A DNA stretch of 64,000 bases from Canna indica (Eukaryota; Streptophyta; Magnoliopsida; Zingiberales; Cannaceae): the NCBI GenBank assembly GCA_034359265.1, contig CP136890.1:40708501-40772500 (forward strand), in the 5' to 3' direction. Within the stretch, counting starts at the first letter, position 1. Every line of letters begins with the position of its first letter. Under the pieces are notes generated by a model, which was given only the letters and a program-made list of their open reading frames with translations, ran no database searches and had not been told where the DNA came from. This document shows positions 1-9,985 of this stretch, one piece after another. A program made the position numbers and the translations under genes.

Positions 1-689
1 TTCTTCGCCTTGTAACGAGGATATTAACATATAGGGCATTTATCCAACTGCACATTTTCTTTATAATATAAAATGTAATTATTTTGGCATGCGTGTATTT
101 TTTCGTACCCAAGCCCCAATTTTCTCATCAGCTTTTTAGTTTTATAAAAAGTTGGCTCAAACTTATTATCAGTAGGCAATATTCCATTAATCAATCCTGC
201 AATACGATCATACGCAACCCCGCTGATATTATAATCGGTCTTGCTGTTTAGGAGCTGTGTCATTGCTGAAAACCTAGTGTATTTAGGACAATTCTCATAC
301 AAAAGTTCATCGGCAGCTTTCAACATCTCGTAAAATTCTGCAGCTTCTTTATTCGGCAATTCAATCTCTACCGTAGTTTGTACTTCTGTGATATCAACCG
401 CTGTAGTATCTGGTGGGACTGATGTCTGAGTAACTGACCGATCAACATTATCATTCAGGTGGAATTGACCCCCAAGACTATCAAGTATCATAGTTCTATA
501 GGGATTAGATTGACTGCAAGAAGAAGCACCAGCAGAGGAAGATTCACCATATGTCTGAACGACAGGATTGCTCGACGTCCCGACTTCACGTGACTCCCCG
601 TGACAAGTCCATAGAAAATATCTTGAAGCAAATCATTTGCTATATAGATGTAAAGTGACAATTTCCCGATCCAAATATCGTCCATTCAT
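1..689 (-). pseudogene. TNP2-like CACTA transposase, N-terminal part, broken
   Basis: The minus frame from ATG at 689 gives MNGRYLDREIVTLYLYSK, an in-frame TGA (about 635-633), then a frame reading through YFLWTCHGESREVG and on to the window edge. The motifs CHGE, the block around LLYENCPKYTRFSAM, and GLGYEKIHAC followed by a Cys-x-x-Cys are typical of the transposase-associated and TNP2 regions of plant En/Spm transposases. The protein would mobilise CACTA elements in the nucleus. The internal stop and lack of the catalytic region in this window make this a partial, probably inactive gene; the rest lies to the left of position 1. Confidence 0.8.
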
Positions 690-928
690 ACAAATGCGGC
701 ACGGACATCAAATTTTATCATCGACGCTAATGAATTTTCGATTCGAATAGGCGAAATTTAGAAAGTACGTTACGTCTAATCGAAACTCATTTGTTAAAGC
801 TCCATGATCAAGATGTCGGTACATCCAACTTCGATCAACCGACATGATTCTGTCAATCAATGACAATTTCTTTGGTTGCCTTTAGGTGAGATTATCCTAT
901 TCCATTCAGGATTTATGTTATTCATATT

Positions 929-1088
929 GCACTAAGTACTTCTTTTCACCGCTAACTTCATTCTAAATTTCGGCAGCATCTCCCTACAGTTCTCCGAATA
1001 CGCATATCATCTAGGCGCGTATCGGAGAACAAGAGAGATGCTGCCGAAATTTAGAATAAGTTAACGGTTAAAAGAAAAACGTAAGTGC
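929..1088. repeat. Long hairpin (about 75-bp arms, 10-15-bp loop) in CACTA element
   Basis: The arm starting GCACTAAGTACTT at 929 returns as its reverse complement ending at 1088. The inner 25-30 bp around TTCGGCAGCATCTC are almost perfect, with mismatches near the loop. Hairpins of this kind occur between the coding part and the end of plant CACTA elements. Confidence 0.85.
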
Positions 1089-1300
1089 GGTACAAATAAC
1101 TATATTTTCAAATTGTCCAATCAGGGACAATTCAAGAATTGTATGTCGTATAAAAGATTATCTACTTCTTTTACACGAACATACAACCCCCAAACGGATC
1201 AAAGGTTTTGCTAAATCATATCCGACTCGTCGATGCGTACGTGAAACATATCAACTAGTCAGATGGATAATTATTTTCTAAATGTTTCGAGTCAGTTCGA

Positions 1301-1451
1301 GTCCATATTGGACAATTCCGACACGAGTCCAAATTAGACGATTCCGGTTGGAGTTCGAAATGAACTATTCCGGCGCGCGTCCGAAGTGGACGATGTCGGC
1401 GCATGGCCGAAGTGGACAATTCTGACGCGAGTCCACTGAGGACAACTCCGG
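1301..1451. repeat. 26-bp tandem repeat, about 5.8 copies
   Basis: Units begin GTCC at 1301, 1327, (GTTC) 1353, 1379, (GGCC) 1405 and 1431, with a pattern like GTCCGAAGTGGACAATTCCG. Each unit holds an inverted GTCC...GGAC pair, so each can form a small stem. It lies inside the CACTA element. Confidence 0.85.
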
Positions 1452-1734
1452 ACTAATTAACAATATTTTAACTAATTAATTAATATTAATCTACACCATT
1501 TTCATTAATTTAAATAATTAACCTACCATTATTAAATATTAATCTAACTAAATTAAACTAAAAATTAAACAATTAATCTAAATAATTAATTAACAATTAA
1601 ATAATAATTAAAAAAAAATCTAAAACTAATATTTTCGGCGTCGGAGTCTAGTATCCGAACACAGTGTCTGGATACTGGACAAGCTCCGGCTGCGGCCATC
1701 GGCCGTCCGCCGCCGATGGTCGTCGGCCGCTGGT

Positions 1735-1758
1735 CGAAACCCTATAAATAGGGTTTCG
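1735..1758. promoter_or_regulatory. Palindromic TATA-like site of CACTA element
   Basis: Eleven-base arms CGAAACCCTAT / ATAGGGTTTCG flank a two-base centre. A TATA-type core (TATAAATA one way, TATTTATA the other) lies in the middle, so it could serve either strand. It precedes the GC-rich leader of the element on the minus side. Confidence 0.4.
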
Positions 1759-1924
1759 ATCGAATTTCATTAGGGATCAACGGCAAGAGATGGCCGGGCG
1801 GCGAGGAATACCTGAAATCGTCGGTCGAGGACGGACAACAGCGGCAAATCGACGGCGTCGGCGTCTGTAGCGGTGGCGGCAACAGCGGGAGGAAGAAGGG
1901 GGACGAGCGCGATCTGCGACCTAT

Positions 1925-2045
1925 ATAAACTTATCAGTAACGGCTCACTCGCCCGTTAGAAAGTTATTGCTGATAAGTTATCATCAGCAACGACTCACTT
2001 ATCCGTTAGAAAACCGTTGCTGATAATTAACATCATCAGCAACGT
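1925..2045. repeat. CACTA subterminal repeats
   Basis: Repeated short motifs in both orientations: TAACGGCTCAC, CCGTTAGAAA, GTTGCTGATAA and ATCAGCAACG. The same motifs fill 40270-40720. In CACTA elements such regions bind the accessory transposition protein. Confidence 0.75.
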
Positions 2046-2075
2046 CATGCCGTGGGTATAGTTGCAAGTGTTAGT

Positions 2076-2895
2076 ATAGTTTTTTTGGTATATGCAGCAC
2101 TTGTTATAGTTCTTTTGGTATAGGCTATAGATATATTTTGTGAATCGATGCTTTTGGACAATATTTATGTTTGATGCAATGTTAAATTCAAGATATTACT
2201 ATTTTTGATCTCACAGCTCAAATTCATTTAATGAATTTTTATAGTGTCGTTGCATAATTGGGGTTTTTGATTTTGTGCTAAGTTTTTGGAGCAAAATAAT
2301 CGCTCAATATTCAGATCAATCCAGCATAATAAAAAATAAAAAAATAAAAAGAAATTATATTAATCCAAGATTCTGGTAAAGTGGTACTCTTCTTATATCT
2401 ACAAAAATATTGTAGTTGTTCAGAAGTAATTTGTCAACATCCTTTGATTGCTTGAATCGATGCTCTGAGAAGATAAGTTTATAGTGGACATTCAAGACTA
2501 TTAGGATTTGTACTATTTTCAATTACTTTAGGGGCATTTTAGCTCCAAAATAAATAATAAGAACATTTTAGTATCCTGGTAAAAACATGTAGGACATTTT
2601 AGTACCTTAATGAAAATGTCATCAGCCATATAAGCTCCGCTATCCCTCAGTTAACACAATGAGAAAATATTTTAGGATCATTTATGTACCGATTCCAATA
2701 CGCAATGGGCATTTTTGATCCCAAAAAATTGTTAAGTATATTTTAATACTCATGAAAAAATATTAAAAATATTTTAATTCCTTTTTCTCTAAAAAATAAA
2801 AAATAAATGCTAAGAATAGAAATCTGGATACCTCTCCTTCCCAATATTTCAAATCATTCAAATTCGCTCAATTCTTCCAAATCCAATCTTCAGCA
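2076..2895. other. Intergenic, no gene seen
   Basis: AT-rich sequence with several loosely repeated phrases of the type ACATTTTAGTACC / GGGCATTTTAG around 2520-2720, probably a decayed repeat. No credible open reading frame or RNA gene. Confidence 0.5.
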
Positions 2896-2901
2896 TTTAT
2901 T
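2896..2901 (-). terminator. Candidate poly(A) signal AATAAA
   Basis: On the minus strand AATAAA lies about 125 bp beyond the stop codon of the methyltransferase-like gene. Position and sequence fit a plant polyadenylation signal; no transcript evidence is available. Confidence 0.4.
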
Positions 2902-3026
2902 TCAATCAATTTATGCGTTTTTTTTCGTTGCTCATTTACTTCACTCCTTCCCCCTTCCAACGTAAACACTGTCTTCCCCTCCCCTTCTCTTCCTCTTCCC
3001 CTCTCGCTCCCTCTTTTCGACTTGGT

Positions 3027-4175
3027 CTAGAAACTCCACCACTGGTGTACGGCCACGCCGGCATCCCTCAGCTTCCCGTAGAGCACAAGGCACTCCCAGT
3101 ACGCGCGCCGCGCGCCCTTTGCAGTCTTCTTCGCCTCGTCATCCTCCCACTGCTGGTGGTCGCACTCTAGGAAAAGCTCGTCGACGAGGCCGATCGCACC
3201 CTCTGCCACGGCTTCCTCCACCGCTGATGCCTCAGCCTTGACCACGACGTATTCGTCCTCCTTCACGTTCCTCTCCAGCCACTCCGCCAGCGATGGTGTC
3301 CCGATCTCTGGTTCTGCCAGAACCGCTGCGTCGTCGTTCTTCTCATCCTTTACCTCGACCTGGATGACGTCGAAAACACGGCCCTTCGTCGGGTAGTTCT
3401 GCTGGAACCATGCTGCACCGCTGCCTGCCTCCCCAGCCGTGGCCACCTCTACGAACACCCGGCGTGGGTATTCGTCGAGCGCGTCCCCTGTCAGCTCCGG
3501 TAGGTACCTAGCTTTCCGATGCGAACTCCGCCGCCCTGGCTCCGGTGGCTCCAGCATTGCTTCTTCTAGACCGCTCAGTGCTTCCTTCTTCGCTTCCGGC
3601 ACCGTGAGCAGCCGTCGTAGTTTTAGCTCTCCGCCGCCCGCGGAAGACTTCCTCATTGCCACCACGGCGGCAGAGCCGATCCGCCCCATGTATGTCGTCC
3701 GGTAGTTCCCCGGCCGATGGAAGGCCTCCAACGGATTGCGGCCCAAACGGACGGCCGCGACGCCACCAACCTTGAGGATCCGGTCGACGTGCTCGAACTC
3801 GCCCGCGGAGGCCGAAAAGACGAAGTCCGCGGAGCTGTCGGGCACCGCAGAGCCGGTGCGAACGCCCTTGATCGGGTCGTTGAGGAAGATGACGTTGTCC
3901 TCTGGGCGAAGCAGGCCGCGGCGACTCAGATCGCGGAGGAGGCTCGGGAGGAAGACATTTTCACCGTTGACGGCCGGTTGGCTGACGCTGACATCGCCGT
4001 GGGGGAGAAGCGCAGAACGGAGCCACGGAAAGGAGAAGAAGGCCGCGGCGAGGAGGACCGACCGCGCAAGGAGGCGGAGGAAGCGAGGATCAGGCAAGCG
4101 GATCACGAGGCGGTAGGCTCCGTGCTCGATGGAGCCGTCGAGGCCGAGTCTTCGAAAATCGAAAGCCTTCTTCAT
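3027..4175 (-). CDS. Methyltransferase-like membrane-anchored protein (DUF7870-type, plant-specific)
   Basis: One uninterrupted GC-rich exon of 382 codons. Residues about 32-57 form a hydrophobic segment after a basic N-terminus, suggesting a signal-anchor into the secretory pathway. Residues about 80-175 resemble a SAM-dependent methyltransferase core, with SADFVFSASAGEFEHVDRIL followed by KVGGVAAVRL. The C-terminal part (about 230-382) ends in a conserved-looking block AYWECLVLYGKLRDAGV and HQWW. From memory of the family, this matches plant proteins annotated as S-adenosyl-methionine-dependent methyltransferase superfamily/DUF7870, whose substrate is not known to me. The start at 4175 is the first ATG of the frame and gives the expected N-terminus. 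There are no frameshifts, so the gene looks intact. The high GC with a single exon is typical of monocot genes. The overlapping plus-strand frames are shadows. Confidence 0.88.
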   Translation of the reverse strand: MKKAFDFRRLGLDGSIEHGAYRLVIRLPDPRFLRLLARSVLLAAAFFSFPWLRSALLPHGDVSVSQPAVNGENVFLPSLLRDLSRRGLLRPEDNVIFLNDPIKGVRTGSAVPDSSADFVFSASAGEFEHVDRILKVGGVAAVRLGRNPLEAFHRPGNYRTTYMGRIGSAAVVAMRKSSAGGGELKLRRLLTVPEAKKEALSGLEEAMLEPPEPGRRSSHRKARYLPELTGDALDEYPRRVFVEVATAGEAGSGAAWFQQNYPTKGRVFDVIQVEVKDEKNDDAAVLAEPEIGTPSLAEWLERNVKEDEYVVVKAEASAVEEAVAEGAIGLVDELFLECDHQQWEDDEAKKTAKGARRAYWECLVLYGKLRDAGVAVHQWWSF

Positions 4176-4600
4176 CGCAGAACTTTCTATGTGACCGGTG
4201 CGACGATAAAGTTTTACCGAGAGAGTGGCTGCAAAAGTGGAGAGAGACCAAGAGAGGGGGAGGGAGAGAGAGAGATGGAGAGGGAGGTGAGGTTAGCGTG
4301 TGCAGAAGCGTGCTGCGGTGTGGTTACCACCCACGAGAGCAACACGTTTACTTTGAGATCGGAGGCAAAGGAGCATTAGGTGCTGGGAGCGCTGCGATTC
4401 CATTGTGGGCATCGGAAATGGACGGCGCAGATGTGGGGGGTTACTTCATCATCCTGCCCTTCCTAGCGGAGCTCCCGAGGTAAAATACATATTCTCCCTG
4501 CACTCATTTTTGTTGTTCTAATTGTATGGGAAGATGGAAGAGTTTTATTAGAACAGGGAAGGAGAGTGGAGAGGGATGCAATGGGAAGGGAGACGTGTTC

Positions 4601-4611
4601 TTTATATATAG
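4601..4611 (-). promoter_or_regulatory. Candidate TATA box of the methyltransferase-like gene
   Basis: Minus-strand CTATATATAAA lies about 425 bp before the ATG at 4175. The interval would be a 5' leader of roughly 400 bp, partly CT-rich (4220-4290 on the minus strand). Assigned by sequence and position only. Confidence 0.35.
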
Positions 4612-4619
4612 TGGAGTAT

Positions 4620-5051
4620 GAAGAGATTAATTTGGAATAATATTATTTTTAGCAAAGGTGTGCGATTAGGACCGGGAATTATGGCAGACCTTTAATAGTT
4701 GGCTGGACAGAAACGTTGAATGTGGAGTGATCTCAGTTTAATTTATGTTGTTATAGTTCGGGTTAACGGACTGACATTCTCTTTATTTTCGTCCTAATTC
4801 ATGTTTTTTCGAAGAATTATTCTTACGTGCTTATAGATCTTTAAAAAATAACAGCATGGGTTAGGAACTTAGGATTAGATATTATTAATAATTAATGGAG
4901 ATATGTAAATAATTCATCGAAGGGCATGAATTGAGATAAACAATTTGATCGAACGGATCATATAGGGATAGTTTCAATTTTTTGTATTTTAGACCCTATC
5001 CAATGCACCATATATGATCAAATAATATGAGACAATATATATCAAAGCTTT

Positions 5052-5082
<31 letters not shown>

Positions 5083-5330
5083 GGGCGGGGGAGTCACTGC
5101 CCCACTGGATTTTTTTTCCTTCCAAAAAATGATTTTGGATGGCACCCACGGCTGCAATTCTTCTTCTTTTTACTGCAGTTCCTTCTTCTTTTACTGCATC
5201 TTCTTCTTCTTTTACTGTATACAACTAGGGTTGAATATTTATACAACCATACAACTGGATGTGTAAGTATGAATATTGAGTTTGTGGAAAATGTGGATGC
5301 TTGCAGTAGCTCTTGCTTTTAATTAGCTTA
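4620..5330. other. Intergenic, low-complexity stretches
   Basis: Contains a TA dinucleotide run at about 5052-5078 and a TTCTTCTTTTACTGCA-type tandem at about 5155-5220. The short frame reading through it is compositional; no gene is supported. Confidence 0.5.
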
Positions 5331-5490
5331 AATTAGGAGGAGCAAATTAGGCTACATAGTTGTATACGGATGGATGAGAGATTACTTTTTCTTTCAAAAA
5401 TTTGAAATATAATTAGGAGAAGCAAATTAGACTACATAGTTGTATACGGATGAATGAGATATTACTTTTTCTTTCAAAAATTTGAAATAT
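5331..5490. repeat. 80-bp tandem duplication
   Basis: Copy one (5331-5410) and copy two (5411-5490) both run from AATTAGGAG through GTTGTATACGGATG to TTTGAAATAT with only a few differences, so the duplication is fairly recent. Confidence 0.85.
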
Positions 5491-5682
5491 GATTCTATTG
5501 TATTTGAATTTGAATTTTGTATTTGATTAAAATTTTAACTAAATATATTTTGAAATTTTTATTATAATTATAATTTTTAATTTTAAAGATAGATGAAAGA
5601 TCTTCTAACAAATTTGTCTAGATACATAGATAATTCTTTTATCAATTAACTACGTAAATAATTATTTAAATACTTTGAGAAT

Positions 5683-6531
5683 GGGAGAAATGTCAGATTT
5701 GGTCTTATAAGTTTTCAATTTTTTGAACTTTTGTCCTATAAATTTCATTTTGATATTTTCGGTCCTATAAATTTGCTTTGTAGTACAGATTTGATCATAT
5801 ATGTTTGCCCCGTAGCACAAATTTAGTCCTATCCGCGACGGTCCGTTAACTCTTCGTCAATGTGGACTAACGCCGTTCATACACGTTGACATATTTGGTC
5901 CTATAAGTTTCATTTTAAAATAATTTTCAGTAATATATATTTGCCTTGTAGCATAAATTTAGTCTTATTCGCGACGATCCATTAACTCTCCGTCAACGAA
6001 AAATTAACGACGTTATGTCCATGTTGATGGGGTTGATAGACCGTCGTGGATAAGACCAAATCTATATGACAGACTATATAGATTTGCTCCATAACATATT
6101 TAAGTTTGCTTCGTAATATAAATTTGGTCTTATTCATGACAGTCCATTAACTCTGTCAATATGGACATAACGCCGTTTATTTTTTTCGTGGATGGAGAGT
6201 TAACGAACCATCACAGATACAATCAAATTTGTGCTATGAGGTAAATATATTGGATCAAATTTGTGCTATGGGACAAATATATATGATCAAATCTATGCTA
6301 CGGGGCAAACATATAGGACTGAAAATTTCAAAATGAAACTTATAGGACCAAATATGTCAACGTGTATGAACAACGTCAGTCTACATTGACGGAGAGTTAA
6401 CGGACCGTCATGGATATGACCAAATATGTACTATAGAGCAAACTTATAGGAACGAAAATACCAAAATAAAATTTATATGACCAAAGTTCAAAAAATTGAT
6501 AATTTATAGGACCAAATATGCAATTCTTCCC
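5683..6531. mobile_element. Foldback Mutator-like MITE
   Basis: The left end GGGAGAAATGTCAGATTTGG mirrors the right end ...CCAAATATGCAATTCTTCCC, and similarity continues toward the centre, so the 849-bp element is close to one large inverted repeat. Flanks TTTGAGAAT (5674-5682) and TTTTAGAAG (6532-6540) match at 7 of 9 positions, fitting a decayed 9-bp Mutator target duplication. Many internal copies of GTTAACTC(T/C)CCGTCAA-type phrases occur. No transposase is encoded. Confidence 0.75.
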
Positions 6532-6540
6532 TTTTAGAAG

Positions 6541-7281
6541 GATAGATAGTCTCCACCGCAGCACAATTTTGAAACGTGGACTTTTAAAAATTTATGTATT
6601 AATTTATCTTTACTGGTAAAAAAATTTAGATCCGCCACTGTAATATATATATATATATATATATACTTAATCACCGTATTGTTCGATTTAGAATTAAGTC
6701 ATATAATGAGGTTTTAGTATGTTTTTGTTAGAATAGTAATGGTGGATGACTTTAAGGTGTGTATTGAATATACTTTCTTAAAGAAAATATAACGCCTCTA
6801 ATTTAAAAGATAGGTATCCTTTTAAGAAACAACAAGCTTTTAAAGTTTTTTCAATAAACCAATTTATTTGGTCAGAATTAAATGAGAAATTCCAAGTGCC
6901 AAATGTCATATTCACATATATTTCTGTGCAATGTGTGCATTTATTTATTTCAATTCATATTTTATTTCATATATAAGTCTTTATTTAAATTTGTAACTGG
7001 TGTAACACTGCGCATTGCGCGAAAAAAAAATAAGAACGAAATAAAAATTAAGAATTAAAATAAAGATTTAATTAATCTTAATTTAAAAGCGGAAATGTAA
7101 ATTAATCTATTTATTTTTAGAATTGATTGTAATAAAAATATTTATTGATTGATGGCATATTCTAATTAACGTATATAATGAGTTTAATTGTCACAAAGAT
7201 ATTATTGATTAATTATAAGTTCTGGAGACATGTTGTTCTCTCGTATGTCCCGGCGTCTCATTGCTCTCTCTCTCTCTTCAA
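6541..7281. other. Intergenic, no gene seen
   Basis: AT-rich sequence with a TA run near 6641-6665 and a short CT run near 7263-7278. Confidence 0.5.
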
Positions 7282-7653
7282 CCTTGTGTAATATCCTAGA
7301 TATTTAAAATTATTATTTTTCCTTTTATATATATTTGTCAGTCTAGCGGACTAGTTCGTGGTCGAGTCGAATCGACTCATGGTCCGAAGCGAGCTTGTGA
7401 GCTCGACTAAGTAGAATATAAATTTATAAATTTATAAATTTATAGACTTGGGTAGTTGAGAGTATTTAATTTGGTGTTGTATGCGCATAATTGTTAATTA
7501 TGTTCATATGAGTATTTAATTAATTATTCGTGATTTATTAGAATGAGATTAATTAAATTATTTAAGTCTATCGGGTTAGCGGATTTTGATTTTGGCTTAA
7601 GATGGATACAAGTTGTGAATTAAGGGTGTAAGGGCTTAGGGTTAAGGAGGGTG

Positions 7654-7660
7654 TATAAAA
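7654..7660 (+). promoter_or_regulatory. TATA box of solo LTR
   Basis: TATAAAA followed by ACTCC; the reverse relative has CTATAAAACCCC at about 17883-17893 in the same place relative to the LTR start and leader. Confidence 0.55.
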
Positions 7661-8998
7661 ACTCCTCATCATGGCTTGTGTCTCATATTTTGGAGCCACC
7701 TAAAAACTTGAGAAAGAGAGCTAGCCGCCAAGCCAAGCCAAGCCACCAGCTCTCTTTCCTTTTTCTCCTTGGAGCCGCAGCCACCCAGAGCCGAGCCGAG
7801 CCACCAAATTCTTCTTCCTCTTCCTCTCATCCTTCTTTCTCTTTGGAGCCGAGCCGAGCCGCCTGCTTCCTCTCCCTCTCTTCTTTCCCCTTGGAGCTAT
7901 TTTTTTGGGTTGAGCCGTCGGTCTTTTGAAGCCGAATTCGAGGTCGTCGTCCTGGATTTTTTTCCTAATATTTTTCCAAATTAAGGTGAGTGGTTTACCC
8001 TCTCTATTCGGGATTTTAATCAAATTTTTTGAAGCAGTTCGTGACGTCTCGGTATTTATGTCTTGTTCTTGGATTTTCTTCGAGTTCTTGCCATATTTTC
8101 TTGATGTGCAAATCATGATTTATTCTCCCATTTGATTTCTTGATTTGTAGATTCCATGCTTAGGATTAAATCTGTGATTTTGGTAGAAATCATATGGTAG
8201 GATTAAGATCTTGATAAGGATTAATTAAGAGTTCTTGAGAAGGGGTTCTTGATCTTAATGCTTGATTCTTGATTAAGGAATTCTTGTTATATGTGCTAGT
8301 TTTTATTTAGTAAAAATTATGAGATTGTATGCATAATTGGCATGATGAGTTGAATATGTGATGTTAGAAATTTAGGAATTTAATTATGCAAAATTCGAAT
8401 TTTATTTCATGTTGTGTTAGAAATTTCAGTTTTCTAAAATTTATGTGTTGTTTATTGAATCTGGGCTGATTTTTGATTTCTCTGTTATTATGTGATTTGA
8501 TATCTGATTATAGTCATGTAACCTATTGTTTTGACCATAAAATATAGTTTGGAAACATATGACACACTTTGAAGAATAGATTCGGGTATACACAGCACTT
8601 TTGGGTAGAACAAAACCCTAAAATAAAACTCTAAAACAAAACCCTAATTGAGATAATCTAAATTTTAATTCTATAATTAAAATTGGATCTAAGGGTGAGC
8701 ATAATATGTTATGAACCAACTTACAAGGTATTCATGAAATAAAACCACACGGGTTCATGACGTTGCAGGTCTAAGGGGTAAGGGTCAGGTTTGAAGTGTT
8801 GAGACGCTTCATAGTGAGGACACCCTTAGGACACCGTAGGAGAATATTGACTTAGGTCTTGATGTGTCATATCCTTCGGAATGGCGGAGCGGCTCATTTA
8901 GGAGCCAAGTTACGGGCTACGCCCGTGTGGTTGGATGTAAATTCCCAACCTGCAGGATAAGTTCGGAGGCCTCCGATTATCCTGATATGTGTGCGGTT

Positions 8999-9410
8999 AC
9001 CTTTAGACATGGTAGGGATTCGACCCGATGCACCTCTTGACGGTGATGTTGCCTTTGGGCATGGTAGGGATTCGACCCGATGCACCTCTTGATGGTGATG
9101 TTGCCTTTGGGCATGGTAGGGATTCGATTCAATGCACCTCTTGACGGTGATGTTGCCTCTAGGTATGGCAGGAATTCGACCCGATGCACCTAATTGATGG
9201 TGTTGTTGCCTTTGGGCATAGTAGGGCTTTGACCCGATGCACCTCTGTGATGGTGATGTTGCCTTTGGGCATGGTAGGGCTCGACTTGATGCACCTCTGT
9301 GATGGTGATGTTGCCTTTGGGCATGGTAGGGCTCGACCTGATGCACATTTTTAGGTGACGTTGCCTTCGGGCATGGTAGGGCTTCGGTCTGATGCACCTC
9401 TTTAAAGAAC
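8999..9410. repeat. 52-bp minisatellite, about 8 copies, inside solo LTR
   Basis: The phrase GCCTTTGGGCATGGTAGGG recurs at about 8999, 9051, 9103, 9155, 9208, 9261, 9313 and 9363, each followed by a Cys/Arg-like codon run and GATGCACCTC. Long open frames on the minus strand here are translations of the repeat, not genes. Confidence 0.9.
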
Positions 9411-9985
9411 TAGATGTCGTGGGCATGGGTGGCCTGTTGGCCTCGTAGCTAGTCACACCTTTGTGACATTGCCTATGTAGAGATGGACATATTGTTATTA
9501 TCTCTGTGATGTTGATTTGTAAGGGTTGGTAAAACTGCTCATTGAGTTCTTTGAACTCACTCGTTGTCATTGTTTTGTTTTATTTTGCAGAGCCTGATCG
9601 GTGAGGTAGGCTGGAGCACTTGGCACAGCTGAAGGGTAGAGGAGCCACATGATCTCACAGCAGTCCTAGTTAGGGGTCGTAGTCGAGTCTGTAGTAGGTT
9701 GTCATGCACTTTTATTTTGGTATTTGGAGTTGTAGTCCCATGGGGACATTCACGTTTTATTCAGTTTTATTCATTAAAAGAACTATTGCTCTTCGATTTA
9801 TTTCCGCACTTGAGATATGTATTTAAAACCTTGTTGTTTTGAAATGAAAATCTATTTTGGTTCTTTTATTATTAAAAGCTGTTATTTACTTGTTGTTTAT
9901 GATGTTGGCATGTGCATGGGTTAGGCTTTGGGGTATAGGCACGTATACCCTGGCCGATCACGCGACCCTGAGTTGGGGCGTGACA

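Larger units (their letters stand above)
1..2075 (-). mobile_element. CACTA (En/Spm) element, 5' part, cut by window start
   Basis: Read on the minus strand, the order is subterminal repeats (about 2045-1925), a GC-rich leader with a TATA-like palindrome, an AT-rich stretch, a 26-bp tandem repeat, a long hairpin, then the start of a TNP2-like transposase. The subterminal motif (AGCAACGGCC/CCGTTGCTGATAA types) is shared with the CACTA end at 40260, so both belong to one family. No CACTA terminus (CACTA...GAAA) is visible near 2050-2110, so the outer boundary is uncertain and the element is probably truncated there. Confidence 0.75.
7287..9985 (+). mobile_element. Solo LTR (gypsy-type ends TGTAATATCC...GGGCGTGACA), TSD CCTTG
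   Basis: The 2699-bp unit starts TGTAATATCC and ends GGGCGTGACA. It is flanked by identical 5-bp CCTTG at 7282-7286 and 9986-9990, the signature of an LTR element that lost its interior by LTR-LTR recombination. A TATA box (TATAAAA, about 7654) precedes a CCAAGCC/GAGCC-rich leader, then a splice-donor-like AAG|GTGAGT (7983-7991). The 3' half holds a 52-bp minisatellite. A reverse truncated relative ends at 18216 and shares the start, TATA, leader and donor. Assignment to Ty3/gypsy rests on the terminal motif, not on coding sequence. Confidence 0.85.

Noticed and set aside
2076..2110. CACTA right terminus
   Set aside because: No CACTA/TAGTG terminal sequence or 3-bp target duplication was found, so the boundary was left approximate.
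3439..4379. Several plus-strand open frames of 88-220 codons
   Set aside because: They lie antisense to the intact methyltransferase-like exon and reflect its GC-rich codon use.
7651..8135. Ser/Pro-rich frames near the LTR leader
   Set aside because: The sequence is the LTR leader, shared with the reverse LTR copy; no protein motif.
8999..9410. CRISPR-like direct repeats
   Set aside because: Units are contiguous without unique spacers; the genome is a plant.
8894..9570. Minus-strand frames of 70-167 codons with repeated HAQRQHHH phrases
   Set aside because: Translation of the 52-bp repeat in the solo LTR.
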